64,000 bases of DNA from Thermohalobaculum sp963700775. Lineage in GTDB: Bacteria; Pseudomonadota; Alphaproteobacteria; Rhodobacterales; Rhodobacteraceae. The stretch is from contig CAVOYU010000011.1 of assembly GCA_963700775.1 (NCBI GenBank), forward strand, positions 181,914 to 245,913, given 5' to 3'. Below are positions 1-7,987 of this stretch, piece after piece; position 1 is the first letter of the stretch, and every line of letters starts with the position of its first letter. Position numbers and translations under genes: made by a program. The notes beneath the pieces are model-generated. The model saw only the letters and a list, made by a program, of their open reading frames with translations. It ran no database searches and was not told the origin of the DNA.

Positions 1-2
1 GC

Positions 3-422
3 AGGCTGCTGTCGGACATGATCGTCGAGGCGGCGGGATCGGGCGATGCGGTCGAGGGCTACGGCAAGTGCTCGGTCGTCGGCATGGGCGGCGAGATGGA
101 GCATTGCGCCTCGCTGATCCACTACGTGCCCTTCGGCAACACCTATCGCGAGGCGGTGGGCGCCAAGACCTATCTCGGCTTCACCAATACCCGCGGACCC
201 GCCAACACGCCGATCGTGATCCCGCTGATGGACAAGCACGACGGCGGGCGGCGCTCGCATTACCTGACGATCCAGCTCTCGATCCCCGACGCCCCCGCCG
301 ACGACGAACTGATCGTCGCCCTCGGCGCCTCGGTCGGCGGCCGGCCGCATCACCGGATCGGCGACCGCTACGAGGACCTCAAGGAGATGGGCCGCGACGT
401 CGACAACCCCGCCGGGCTCTGA
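3..422 (+). CDS. DUF1185 / amino-acid-synthesis family protein, C-terminal part
   Basis: The reading frame is open from the left edge of the window to a stop at 420-422, so the gene begins upstream and only about 139 residues are visible. The protein matches my memory of the DUF1185 (so-called amino acid synthesis) family: a GYGK segment, a GEMEH segment followed by LIHYVPFGNTYREAVG, then RSHYLTIQLSIPDAP and a conserved GGRPHHRIGDRYEDL tail. The molecular function of this family is not established. Only four bases separate it from the hydrolase gene downstream, so it is the upstream member of the same transcript and probably works in the same catabolic pathway as the ThDP enzyme and ureohydrolase that follow. 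The internal ATG at 18 is unlikely to be the true start because the homologous region extends upstream of it. Confidence 0.75.
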   Translation, partial: RLLSDMIVEAAGSGDAVEGYGKCSVVGMGGEMEHCASLIHYVPFGNTYREAVGAKTYLGFTNTRGPANTPIVIPLMDKHDGGRRSHYLTIQLSIPDAPADDELIVALGASVGGRPHHRIGDRYEDLKEMGRDVDNPAGL

Positions 423-426
423 GCGG

Positions 427-1221
427 ATGGCGCGCGCCGCGGACGGCACCGTCTACGAACTGGCCGGCCCCGAGGGGGCGCCGGTGGTGGCGCTGATCCA
501 CGGGCTGGGACTGACGCGGGGCACCTGGGAGGGGCATGTTCCGGCGCTGACGACGCGCTACCGGGTGCTGACCTACGACCTCTACGGCCACGGCGAAAGC
601 GCGCCGCCGCCGGAAGTGCCGTCGGTGACCCTCTGGTCCGGGCAGCTGCGGGGCTTGATGGACGCGCTCGGGATCGCGCGCTGCGCCGCCGTGGGGTTCT
701 CGCTCGGCGGCATGATCAACCGGCGCTTCGCCATCGACCATCCGGATCGGGCGGCGGCGCTCGGCATTCTCAACTCGCCCCACGAGCGCGGGCCCGAGGC
801 GCAGCGCCTGGTCGAGGAGCGCGCCCGGCAGACAAGCGCCGGCGGCCCCGGCGCGACGCTGGACGCCACAATCGAGCGCTGGTTCACCCCCGGCTTCCGG
901 GACGCGCGGCCCGAGGTGATCGAGCGGGTGCGCGGCTGGGTGCTGGCCAACGACCACGCGGTCTACGCCCGGTGCCGCCTGGTGCTGGCCGAGGGGGTGC
1001 TGGAGCTGATCCGCCCGGACCCGCCGATCGCCGCGCCGACGCTGGTGATGACCTGCGAGAACGACAGCGGCAGCACGCCGGCCATGAGCCGCGCCATCGC
1101 CTCCGAGATCGCCGGGGCGGAATGCATCACCGTGCCCCGGCTCCAGCATATGGGGCTGATGGAGGAGCCGGCGCTGTTCACCGGCCCGCTGCTGCGGTTC
1201 CTGGACCGGGTGTTCGGCTAA
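427..1221 (+). CDS. alpha/beta-fold hydrolase
   Basis: 264-residue cytosolic hydrolase of the alpha/beta fold, similar to 3-oxoadipate enol-lactonase or haloperoxidase-like esterases. The oxyanion HG lies in LIHGLGLT (residues 23-30), the nucleophile elbow GFSLGG places Ser92, the acid is probably Asp213 in CENDSGS, and the base is His241 in RLQHMG, so the triad is complete and correctly spaced. There is no signal peptide. It starts four bases after the DUF1185 stop and is followed 23 bases later by the ThDP enzyme, so it belongs to the same operon. Substrate is unknown; an ester, lactone or beta-diketone intermediate of the pathway is plausible. Confidence 0.85.
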   Translation: MARAADGTVYELAGPEGAPVVALIHGLGLTRGTWEGHVPALTTRYRVLTYDLYGHGESAPPPEVPSVTLWSGQLRGLMDALGIARCAAVGFSLGGMINRRFAIDHPDRAAALGILNSPHERGPEAQRLVEERARQTSAGGPGATLDATIERWFTPGFRDARPEVIERVRGWVLANDHAVYARCRLVLAEGVLELIRPDPPIAAPTLVMTCENDSGSTPAMSRAIASEIAGAECITVPRLQHMGLMEEPALFTGPLLRFLDRVFG

Positions 1222-1244
1222 GGACAATGAGGAAGGAAAACGCC

Positions 1245-2933
1245 ATGGGGAAGATGTCGGGCGGCCAGGCCGCGGTCGAGGCGCTGAAGGCGGAGGGGGT
1301 CGGCCATGTGTTCGGGCTGATCGGTTCGGCCACCATGGAGATGTTCGACGCGCTCTATGACGCAGAGAGCATCAGGTTCATCGGCGTCCACGACGAGCGC
1401 ACCGGCACCCACATGGCCGACGGCTACGCCCGCGCGAGTGGCCGAGCGGGCGTGATCCTGGCCGGGCAGAATGGACCCGGGGCGACCAATCTGGTGACCG
1501 GGCTCTCGCAGGCCGCGGCGGCCTTCTCGCCGGTGGTCTCGATCGCCGGGGCGCTGTCGTCGGGACATGTCTACCGCGGCGCCTTCCAGGAGGTCGACCA
1601 GCAGGCGCTGTTCACGCCGATCACCAAGAAGACCTGGACCGTGACCTCGGCCGACCGGGTGCCGGAGATGTTCCGCGAGGCGTTCCGCACCGCGCTGACG
1701 CCCCGGCGCGGGCCGGTGCAGATCAACCTGCCGCGCGACATCCTCGCGGCGACGGCCGATTACCCGGAGTTCCAGAAGCCGGCGGCCTACCGCTCGCAGA
1801 CGGTGCCCGCCGGCGCGGCGGATGCGATCCGCGAGGCGGCCGAGATGCTGCGCGGCGCCGCAAGGCCGGTGATCGTCACCGGCGGCGGCATCAAGAACAG
1901 CGGCGGCCACGAGGACGCGCTGTCGCTGGCCGAGGCGCTGAACGCCCCCATCGTCACCGCCCCCGGCCATGGCGACGCCATCCCCTTCGGCCATCCCCTG
2001 AACGCCGGCCAGATGGGGCCGCGAGGCAACCCGGTCGCCTCGCGGCTGGCCAAGGAAGCCGACGTGATCCTGGCGCTGGGCACCCGGCTCGGGTTCAACT
2101 CGACCTTCTTCTCCTACGACAACATCAGCCGCGACGCGGCGATCATCCATGTCGAGCTCGACCCGACCGCCATCGGCAGGCACTTCCCCGTGGCGCTGGG
2201 CATCTGGGCCGACGCGCCGACCGCGGCGCGGCAGCTCCGCGAGGCGCTGGGGAGGGTGCAGGCCCGCGCCACGGCCGATGCCTGGACCGCCGCCTACAAG
2301 GCCGAGCGTGCCGCCTGGCTCGAGAGGCGCGACGCCGAGGCGGCGGCGCAGGACCACCCGATCCAGCCCTCGGGCCTGTTCCGGGAACTGCGCAGGGCGC
2401 TGCCGAAGAGCGCGGCGATCACTCTCGACGCGGGGACGCTCTGCCTGCAGGCAACCGATGCGCTGAACTACTGGCAGCCGCCCTGCCTGTTCACGCCGCT
2501 CGACTTCGGGCTGGTGGGCTTCTCCTTCGCCTGCGGGCTGGGGGTGAAGCTGGCGCGGCCCGACCGGCCGGTGGTCAGCCTGATGGGCGACGGCGGATTC
2601 GGCATGACGCTGAGCGAGCTCTCGACCGCGGTCGACCACGGCATCAGCACCGTGACCCTGGTGATGAACAACCGCTGCTGGGGCGCCGAGAAGGCCTATC
2701 AGCGCGATTTCTTCGGCGGCCGCTACATCGGCGCCGACATCTCGAGCCCCCCCTTCGACAAGGTGGCCGAGCTGTACGGCGCGGCGGGTTTCCGCGCCGA
2801 GCGGCTGTCCGAGGTCGGCGGCGCCGTCGAGGCGGCACTCGCCTGCGGCAAGCCGGCGGTGGTCGACATCGCCGTCGACCCGGCGGCGCTCTACAGCTTC
2901 CGCCGCGACAGCTTCAAGCACCGCGGAGGGTGA
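1245..2933 (+). CDS. ThDP-dependent enzyme, acetolactate synthase / sulfoacetaldehyde acetyltransferase-like
   Basis: 562-residue thiamine-diphosphate enzyme with the N-terminal Pyr domain, central domain and C-terminal PP domain of the acetolactate synthase superfamily. Catalytic Glu51 sits in VHDERTGTHMADGYAR. The ThDP/Mg motif runs from GDG at 448-450 to the NN pair at 475-476, the canonical spacing. A QVEEVDQQ-like segment and the NNRCWGAEKAYQRDFF stretch after the NN pair recall sulfoacetaldehyde acetyltransferase (Xsc) and related enzymes more than biosynthetic IlvB. No small regulatory subunit gene is adjacent, which argues for a catabolic role. I chose ATG 1245 because AGGAAGG lies seven to eight bases upstream; an ATG at 1227 in frame has a poorer site. 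The reaction is not certain from sequence. Confidence 0.8.
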   Translation: MGKMSGGQAAVEALKAEGVGHVFGLIGSATMEMFDALYDAESIRFIGVHDERTGTHMADGYARASGRAGVILAGQNGPGATNLVTGLSQAAAAFSPVVSIAGALSSGHVYRGAFQEVDQQALFTPITKKTWTVTSADRVPEMFREAFRTALTPRRGPVQINLPRDILAATADYPEFQKPAAYRSQTVPAGAADAIREAAEMLRGAARPVIVTGGGIKNSGGHEDALSLAEALNAPIVTAPGHGDAIPFGHPLNAGQMGPRGNPVASRLAKEADVILALGTRLGFNSTFFSYDNISRDAAIIHVELDPTAIGRHFPVALGIWADAPTAARQLREALGRVQARATADAWTAAYKAERAAWLERRDAEAAAQDHPIQPSGLFRELRRALPKSAAITLDAGTLCLQATDALNYWQPPCLFTPLDFGLVGFSFACGLGVKLARPDRPVVSLMGDGGFGMTLSELSTAVDHGISTVTLVMNNRCWGAEKAYQRDFFGGRYIGADISSPPFDKVAELYGAAGFRAERLSEVGGAVEAALACGKPAVVDIAVDPAALYSFRRDSFKHRGG

Positions 2934-2937
2934 CGCG

Positions 2938-3258
2938 ATGCTGATGCGGCTCGCGATCTTCGAGGGCAAGGTGAGGGACGGGCAGGAGGAGGCCTTCGCG
3001 GCCTATGTCCGCGACCGTCTGGCGCCGCTCTGGCGGAAGTTCGACGGCGCCGCCGAGGTGCGCGTGCTGTTCGGCGCCGAACATGATCCGTCGGGTCCTC
3101 AGTATCCGCTGACGCTGGCGATCACCTATCCCGATCGCGCCGCCATGGAGCGGGCGCTCGCGAGCCCGGCCCGCTATCAGTCGCGCGACCTGCTGCCCGA
3201 GCTGTTCGAGCGCTATTTCGACGGCCGGATGCATCACCACCTGATGATGGTGGAATGA
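2938..3258 (+). CDS. EthD-like / dimeric alpha-beta barrel protein
   Basis: 106-residue protein with the length and pattern of a ferredoxin-like dimeric alpha-beta barrel (EthD or NIPSNAP-like): an N-terminal strand MRLAIFEGKVRDG, a helix containing FAAYVRDRLAPLW, a central strand, then YPDRAAMERALASPARYQSRD and a final HHHLMM strand. GGAGGG just before the ATG supports the start at 2938, only four bases after the ThDP gene stop. Proteins of this fold often assist an oxidative or decarboxylating step or bind a small aromatic substrate; no catalytic residue can be assigned here. Operonic position suggests an accessory role to the ThDP enzyme. Confidence 0.6.
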   Translation: MLMRLAIFEGKVRDGQEEAFAAYVRDRLAPLWRKFDGAAEVRVLFGAEHDPSGPQYPLTLAITYPDRAAMERALASPARYQSRDLLPELFERYFDGRMHHHLMMVE

Positions 3259-3381
3259 GCGCCGGGCGCGCCATGGCCGGGGCCGGGTACAACCGGGGGC
3301 TTGAGCCGGCGCCGGCCGGACCTCTAGGCTTGCGCCTGTCGCCGTCCGTGTCCCCGTCCCCTTCGCCACAGGAGCGCCCCC

Positions 3382-4371
3382 ATGACCGACACACCGCACC
3401 GGGATCTCGGCCAGGCCCGGATGATGGAGAATCTCTACTGGTGGGGCATCCCGACCCTGTTCCGCTGCCCGGCGGAGACCGATCCGGCGGCCTGCGACAT
3501 CGCGCTCGTCGGCGTGCCGCACTCGACCGGCAACGGCACCACCGAGCGCGACCAGCATCTGGGGCCGCGGGCGGTGCGCAACATCTCTGCACTGGCGCGG
3601 CGCGTGCATCTGGCGATGGGTTTCGACCCCTGGGAAGCGACGAAGGTAGCCGATCTCGGCGACGTGCCGCTGCCCGAAGCCAACGACAACGAGGCCTGCA
3701 TCGAGCGGATCACCGAGTTCTACCGGCGCATCGACGCGGCGGGCGCCCGGCCAGTCTCGATCGGCGGCGACCACTCGATCACCGGCGGCATCCTGCAGGC
3801 GCTGGGCGCCGGGGCGCTCGCGGGGGGCGAGAAGGTGGCGCTGCTGCATCTGGATGCCCATACGGATGTCTTCACCAAGGTGCCGCATTTCCTCGGCGCG
3901 AAGAAGTCCGCCGCCCACTGGGGCGCCTATTTGGCGGATCAGGGGCATGTCGATCCGGCCGCCAGCGTGCAGATCGGCATCCGCGGCAATCCGCGAACGC
4001 TGGACTGGCTGCAACCCTCCTACGACTACGGCTACTCGGTCGTGACCATGAAGGAATACCGGGCGATGGGCCTGGCGGCAGCGGTCGCCCATATCCGCGA
4101 GCGGCTGGCCGGGCGGCCGGTCTACATCACCTTCGATCTCGATTGCCTCGATCCCACGGTCGCGCCGGGCGTCTCGAACCTGGAGCCGGGCGAGCAGGGC
4201 TTCCAGCTCGACGAGGCGCTGGCGCTGGTTCATGCCGTCCGGGGGATGAACATCATCGGCGGCGACGTGGTCTGCCTGATGCCGACGCGGGACCACAACA
4301 ACATGATCACCGCGCGGGTCGCGGCGGCGGTGATGTTCGAGATGATCGCGCTGATCGCCGAGCCGCGCTGA
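3382..4371 (+). CDS. ureohydrolase (agmatinase / guanidino-acid hydrolase family)
   Basis: 329-residue manganese ureohydrolase of the SpeB/agmatinase branch. Metal ligands are all visible: His131 in SIGGDHS, Asp158, His160 and Asp162 in LDAHTDV, and Asp252 and Asp254 in TFDLDCLDPTVAPG. This family cleaves guanidino compounds to urea and an amine or amino acid; the branch cannot be resolved between agmatine, guanidinobutyrate, guanidinopropionate or others. It lies 123 bases after the EthD-like gene in the same direction. A guanidino substrate would fit with the amine and amino-acid catabolism elsewhere in the window, but that link is inference. Confidence 0.9.
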   Translation: MTDTPHRDLGQARMMENLYWWGIPTLFRCPAETDPAACDIALVGVPHSTGNGTTERDQHLGPRAVRNISALARRVHLAMGFDPWEATKVADLGDVPLPEANDNEACIERITEFYRRIDAAGARPVSIGGDHSITGGILQALGAGALAGGEKVALLHLDAHTDVFTKVPHFLGAKKSAAHWGAYLADQGHVDPAASVQIGIRGNPRTLDWLQPSYDYGYSVVTMKEYRAMGLAAAVAHIRERLAGRPVYITFDLDCLDPTVAPGVSNLEPGEQGFQLDEALALVHAVRGMNIIGGDVVCLMPTRDHNNMITARVAAAVMFEMIALIAEPR

Positions 4372-4493
4372 GGAACGGCACAGGCGAACCGGCGCTTCGG
4401 TTTTTCCGAACGACGCGACCCGGCATTGACTCGCCGCCGGTTCCCCGGACCCTGCGGGGAGTTCCGGAACTGCGCAAATGGCGGGAGCCGCGC

Positions 4494-5717
4494 TTGACCA
4501 CCACGCGCCTGACCCAGCTTGCATCCGAGCACCGGCAGGCCGCCTTCTCGGGCAACCTGGCCGCGCCGCCGCCGATTCCGGCGGCCGGCCGCGAGGCGGC
4601 GGCCCGGCTGATGGAGCATGGCCTTCTGTTCCGCTATGCCGAGACCGGAACCGGCGCGCCCGAGACGGCGCTGCTGGAGGAGGAGTTCGCCGCCTACACC
4701 GGCGCCCGCTACTGCGTGGCAACCAATTCCTGCGGCTGCGCGCTGTTCCTGGCGCTGCGCGGGGCCGGCGTCGGACCGGGAGACCGGGTGCTGCTCAACG
4801 CCTTCACGCTGGCCCCGGCGCCGGGCGCGATCGCCCATGCGGGTGCCGAGCCGGTGCTGGTGGACATCACCGAGAATCTGACCGTCGACCTCGACGACCT
4901 GCGCCGGAAGGCGCGTTCCAGCGGCGCCCGGCATCTTCTGCTCAGCCACATGCGGGGCCACTTCGCAGATCTCGACGCCGTGGCGGCGATCTGCGCCGAA
5001 GCCGAGTTGACGCTGATCGAGGACTGCGCGCATACGACCGGCGCGCGGTGGAACGACCGGCCGACCGGGCGGTTCGGGCTGGCAGGCTGCTTCAGCGCCC
5101 AGAGCTACAAGCACCTGAACGGCGGCGAGGGCGGGCTCATCGTCACCGACGACCCGGACCTGGCGGCGCGCGTTACGCTGATGTCGGGGTCCTACATGCT
5201 CTATGCGCAGCACCGCGCGCGCCCCGAGCTGCCAGTATTCGAGCGCTGGCGGCTCGACATGCCGAATTTCTCGATGCGGATGAACGGGCTGACCGCTGCG
5301 GTGGTGCGTCCCCAGCTTGCCGATCTGGACGCGCGCGTGACGCGGTGGCGGGCGATCCATGCCCGGGTCGCCGCGCGGCTGGCGCGCGCCCAGCGCATCC
5401 GACTGCCGGAGGTCGCGGACGGGGCCAATCCGGCGCCGACCTCGATCCAGTTCCTGCTGCAGGGGATGGACGCGGCCGGGATCGCCGGCCTGATCGAGCG
5501 CGCCGCCGCACGCGGCGTGCCGATAAAGTGGTTCGGTGCCGAGGCTCCCGCCGGGTTCACCAGCCGGCCCGATCACTGGCGCTATATTCCCGGAGCCGAG
5601 ACGCCGCCGCGGGCGGCCGGGATACTGGAGCGGCTCTGCGATGTGCGGCTGCCGCTGGAACTGACCGACGACGAAGCCGACGCCATCGGCGAGATCATCG
5701 CCGAGGAGGCGCGGTGA
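4494..5717 (+). CDS. DegT/DnrJ/EryC1/StrS-family PLP aminotransferase-like protein
   Basis: 407-residue fold-type I PLP protein of the DegT/StrS family. Key pieces: a small-residue cofactor loop in VATNSCGCALFLAL, the aspartate in LIEDCAHTTGA, and the PLP-binding lysine in SAQSYKHLNGGEGG. Family members transaminate keto-sugars or similar polyols. The start is taken as TTG 4494, with GCGGGAG nine bases upstream; no in-frame ATG gives the full domain. A TTGACT-like box near 4426 upstream suggests it could have its own promoter. It differs from sugar-nucleotide enzymes in having no sugar-biosynthesis neighbours, so its substrate is open. Confidence 0.8.
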   Translation: MTTTRLTQLASEHRQAAFSGNLAAPPPIPAAGREAAARLMEHGLLFRYAETGTGAPETALLEEEFAAYTGARYCVATNSCGCALFLALRGAGVGPGDRVLLNAFTLAPAPGAIAHAGAEPVLVDITENLTVDLDDLRRKARSSGARHLLLSHMRGHFADLDAVAAICAEAELTLIEDCAHTTGARWNDRPTGRFGLAGCFSAQSYKHLNGGEGGLIVTDDPDLAARVTLMSGSYMLYAQHRARPELPVFERWRLDMPNFSMRMNGLTAAVVRPQLADLDARVTRWRAIHARVAARLARAQRIRLPEVADGANPAPTSIQFLLQGMDAAGIAGLIERAAARGVPIKWFGAEAPAGFTSRPDHWRYIPGAETPPRAAGILERLCDVRLPLELTDDEADAIGEIIAEEAR

Positions 5718-5939
5718 CGTTGGCGGGGTAAGTCGCGAAGTCAAGAATAGGGAGAAATGTGCCGGAAATCAGAGGTTTCACGTAGAAAATGCCGGGATCC
5801 GCGGCTGGACCGCACGAATCCGGCGGTTTGGCGTGACTCACGATCGCTCGACCGTGCAGTCTGTCAGGCAACAACGGGAGTGCCGCACACTGGCAGTCCA
5901 CGGAGCTCGGAATAGGGAAAACCAAGGGAGAAACATCAC

Positions 5940-6887
5940 ATGAAGAAGCTATCCATCCTGGCATCGGCCGCTGTCCTGGCCGCGACGCCGGCGCTGTCGG
6001 CCGACATCACGATCGGCGTGCCGAACTGGCCGTCGGTCGCTGCGACCGCCAACATCCTCAAGGTCGCCATCGAGGACAATCTGGGCCTTTCGGTCGAGCT
6101 GCAGAACGGCACCAACCCGATCGTCTTCGAGGCGATGGACAAGGGCTCGATGGACGCGCATCCGGAGGTCTGGATGCCGAACCAGCAGAACCTGCATGAC
6201 ACCTATGTCACCGAGAAGGGCACGGTCGCCGAGAACCCGAACGGCGTCGCCGCCTTCCAGGGCATGTGCGTCGACAAGGCGACCGCGGATGCGAACAACA
6301 TCCGCGCGATCACCGATCTGACCGACCCGGACAAGGCCGCCGTCTTCGACACCGACGGCGACGGCAAGGGCGAGATCTGGATCGGCGCGCCCGGCTGGGC
6401 CTCGACCAATGTCGAGAAGATCCGCGCCAAGTCCTACGGCTACGACCAGACGCTGACCCTGACCGAGTTCGACGAGACGCTGGCCTATGCCAATCTCGAC
6501 AACGCCATCAAGGCCGGCAAGCCCTGGGTCGGGTTCTGCTACACGCCGCACTACGTCTTCGTGCTGCATGACCTCCAGGTGCTCGAGGAGCCGCCCTACG
6601 ACGCCTCGAAGTGGCAGGTGATCCAGCCGACCGACGACCCGGCATGGCTCGACAAGTCCTCGGCCGCGGTCGCCTGGGACACCGCCTACCTGCACCTGCA
6701 CTACCGCAAGGCTCTGGAGACCGAGCATCCCGAGGTCGCCAACCTGTTCAAGAACATGAAGCTGACCACAGACGAGGTCAGTGCCATGACCTATGCCCTC
6801 GTGATCGACAAGAAGGATCCGGTCGAGTACGCGAAGGAGTGGGTCAAGGAGCATGAGGCCGAGGTGCTCGGCTGGATGGCTCAGTAG
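5940..6887 (+). CDS. proX: glycine betaine/proline ABC transporter, substrate-binding protein
   Basis: 315-residue periplasmic binding protein of the OpuAC/ProX family. A Sec signal peptide is clear (MKKLSILASAAVLAATPALSA, cleavage about residue 21). The family signature GVPNWPSVAATANILKVAIED and the MDAHPEVWMPNQQ segment follow. It opens a three-gene importer with the ATPase and permease downstream, and a perfect hairpin sits between this gene and the ATPase gene. AAGGGAGAAAC precedes the ATG. The 222 bases upstream hold no gene and probably contain the promoter; I could not recognise a specific operator or riboswitch. Neighbouring methylated-amine genes favour glycine betaine or a related quaternary amine as ligand. 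Confidence 0.9.
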   Translation: MKKLSILASAAVLAATPALSADITIGVPNWPSVAATANILKVAIEDNLGLSVELQNGTNPIVFEAMDKGSMDAHPEVWMPNQQNLHDTYVTEKGTVAENPNGVAAFQGMCVDKATADANNIRAITDLTDPDKAAVFDTDGDGKGEIWIGAPGWASTNVEKIRAKSYGYDQTLTLTEFDETLAYANLDNAIKAGKPWVGFCYTPHYVFVLHDLQVLEEPPYDASKWQVIQPTDDPAWLDKSSAAVAWDTAYLHLHYRKALETEHPEVANLFKNMKLTTDEVSAMTYALVIDKKDPVEYAKEWVKEHEAEVLGWMAQ

Positions 6888-6900
6888 GGTCCTCCCTGGC

Positions 6901-6927
6901 GCGGCCGCCGGATGCGCCGGCGGCCGC
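6901..6927 (+). promoter_or_regulatory. intercistronic GC hairpin after proX
   Basis: Perfect 11-bp inverted repeat, GCGGCCGCCGG and its complement, with loop ATGCG, between the binding-protein stop and the ATPase start. No T-run follows, so it is not a classical terminator; an mRNA-stabilising or attenuating hairpin that leaves more binding protein than transporter is the usual interpretation. Confidence 0.7.
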
Positions 6928-6952
6928 CATTTCCGGACCGGGGGAGGAAAGC

Positions 6953-7987
6953 ATGACCGAATCTGTCGTCAGCCTTGCCGATGTCTGGAAGATCTTCGGC
7001 GAGCGCGCGGGCGAGGCCATGGCCGCGGTCAAGGCCGAGGGCCTGACCAAGAAGCAGGTTCTGGAGCGCTTCGGCTGCGTGGTCGGCGTACAGGGCGCGA
7101 CCTTCGATGTGCCGCAGGGCGAGATCTTCTGCATCATGGGCCTTTCGGGCTCGGGCAAGTCGACCCTGGTGCGGCACGTTAACCGGCTGATCGAACCGAC
7201 CTCGGGCAGGATCGAGATCCTGGGGCGCGACGTGAGCGCCATGTCCCAGAGCGAGCTTCGCAAGGTGCGGGCCCAGCAGATCGGCATGGTGTTCCAGCAC
7301 ATGGCGCTGATGCCGCATCGCTCGGTGCGCGACAACGTCGCCTATCCGCTGGAGATCCGGGGCATCCCGAAATCGAAGCGCTGGGCGATCTCCGACCATG
7401 CGCTGGGGCTGGTGAACCTCGTCGGCTACGAGGACCGGCTGCCGAAGGAGCTCTCGGGCGGCATGCAGCAGCGCGTCGGCATCGCCCGGGCGCTGGCGTC
7501 CGACCCGGAGATCCTGCTGATGGACGAGCCCTTCTCGGCGCTCGACCCGCTGATCCGGATGCAGCTCCAGGACCAGTTCAAGGCGCTGGTGGCGCAGCTG
7601 AAGAAGACCACATTGTTCATCACCCACGACCTCGACGAGGCGATCCGCATCGGGCATCGGATTGCAATCATGAAGGACGGCGTGATCGTGCAGATCGGCA
7701 CGCCCGAGGACATCGTGATGAACCCCGCCGACGAGTACGTGCGCGAGTTCGTGCAGGGGATCTCGAAGCTGAAACTGGTGAAGGCTCACTCGATCATGGA
7801 GCCGGTCGCGGCCTATGGCGGCTCGCTCGACGGAGCGCCCCGGGCTGACCAGAACGCGGATCTCGACCAGTTGATCGACCTCTCGGTCACGACCGAGCTG
7901 CCGGTGGTCATCACCGACAACGGCGCCGAGGTCGGCGTCGTCACCAAACCGGTGCTGCTGCGCGGCATCCAGGGAGGTAAGGAATGA
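6953..7987 (+). CDS. proV: glycine betaine/proline ABC transporter, ATP-binding protein
   Basis: 344-residue ABC ATPase of the OpuAA/ProV type. Walker A GLSGSGKST is at residues 63-71, followed by the signature LSGGMQQRVGIARAL, Walker B ILLMDEPFSALDP and the switch histidine in FITHDLDEA. After the ATPase core only a short CBS-like tail remains (PVVITDNGAEVGVV), so it is shorter than the about 400-residue enterobacterial ProV with tandem CBS domains. The N terminus carries the usual extra helix before the first strand. GGGGAGGAAAGC precedes the start, and the stop overlaps the permease start by four bases. Confidence 0.93.
   Translation: MTESVVSLADVWKIFGERAGEAMAAVKAEGLTKKQVLERFGCVVGVQGATFDVPQGEIFCIMGLSGSGKSTLVRHVNRLIEPTSGRIEILGRDVSAMSQSELRKVRAQQIGMVFQHMALMPHRSVRDNVAYPLEIRGIPKSKRWAISDHALGLVNLVGYEDRLPKELSGGMQQRVGIARALASDPEILLMDEPFSALDPLIRMQLQDQFKALVAQLKKTTLFITHDLDEAIRIGHRIAIMKDGVIVQIGTPEDIVMNPADEYVREFVQGISKLKLVKAHSIMEPVAAYGGSLDGAPRADQNADLDQLIDLSVTTELPVVITDNGAEVGVVTKPVLLRGIQGGKE

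Noticed and set aside
4396..4410. TTCGG-TTTTT-CCGAA hairpin after the ureohydrolase as a terminator
   Set aside because: The stem is only five base pairs and the T-run is in the loop rather than after the stem.
5718..5939. Possible riboswitch upstream of proX
   Set aside because: I could not recognise a glycine, SAM or other conserved riboswitch core, only a generic leader.
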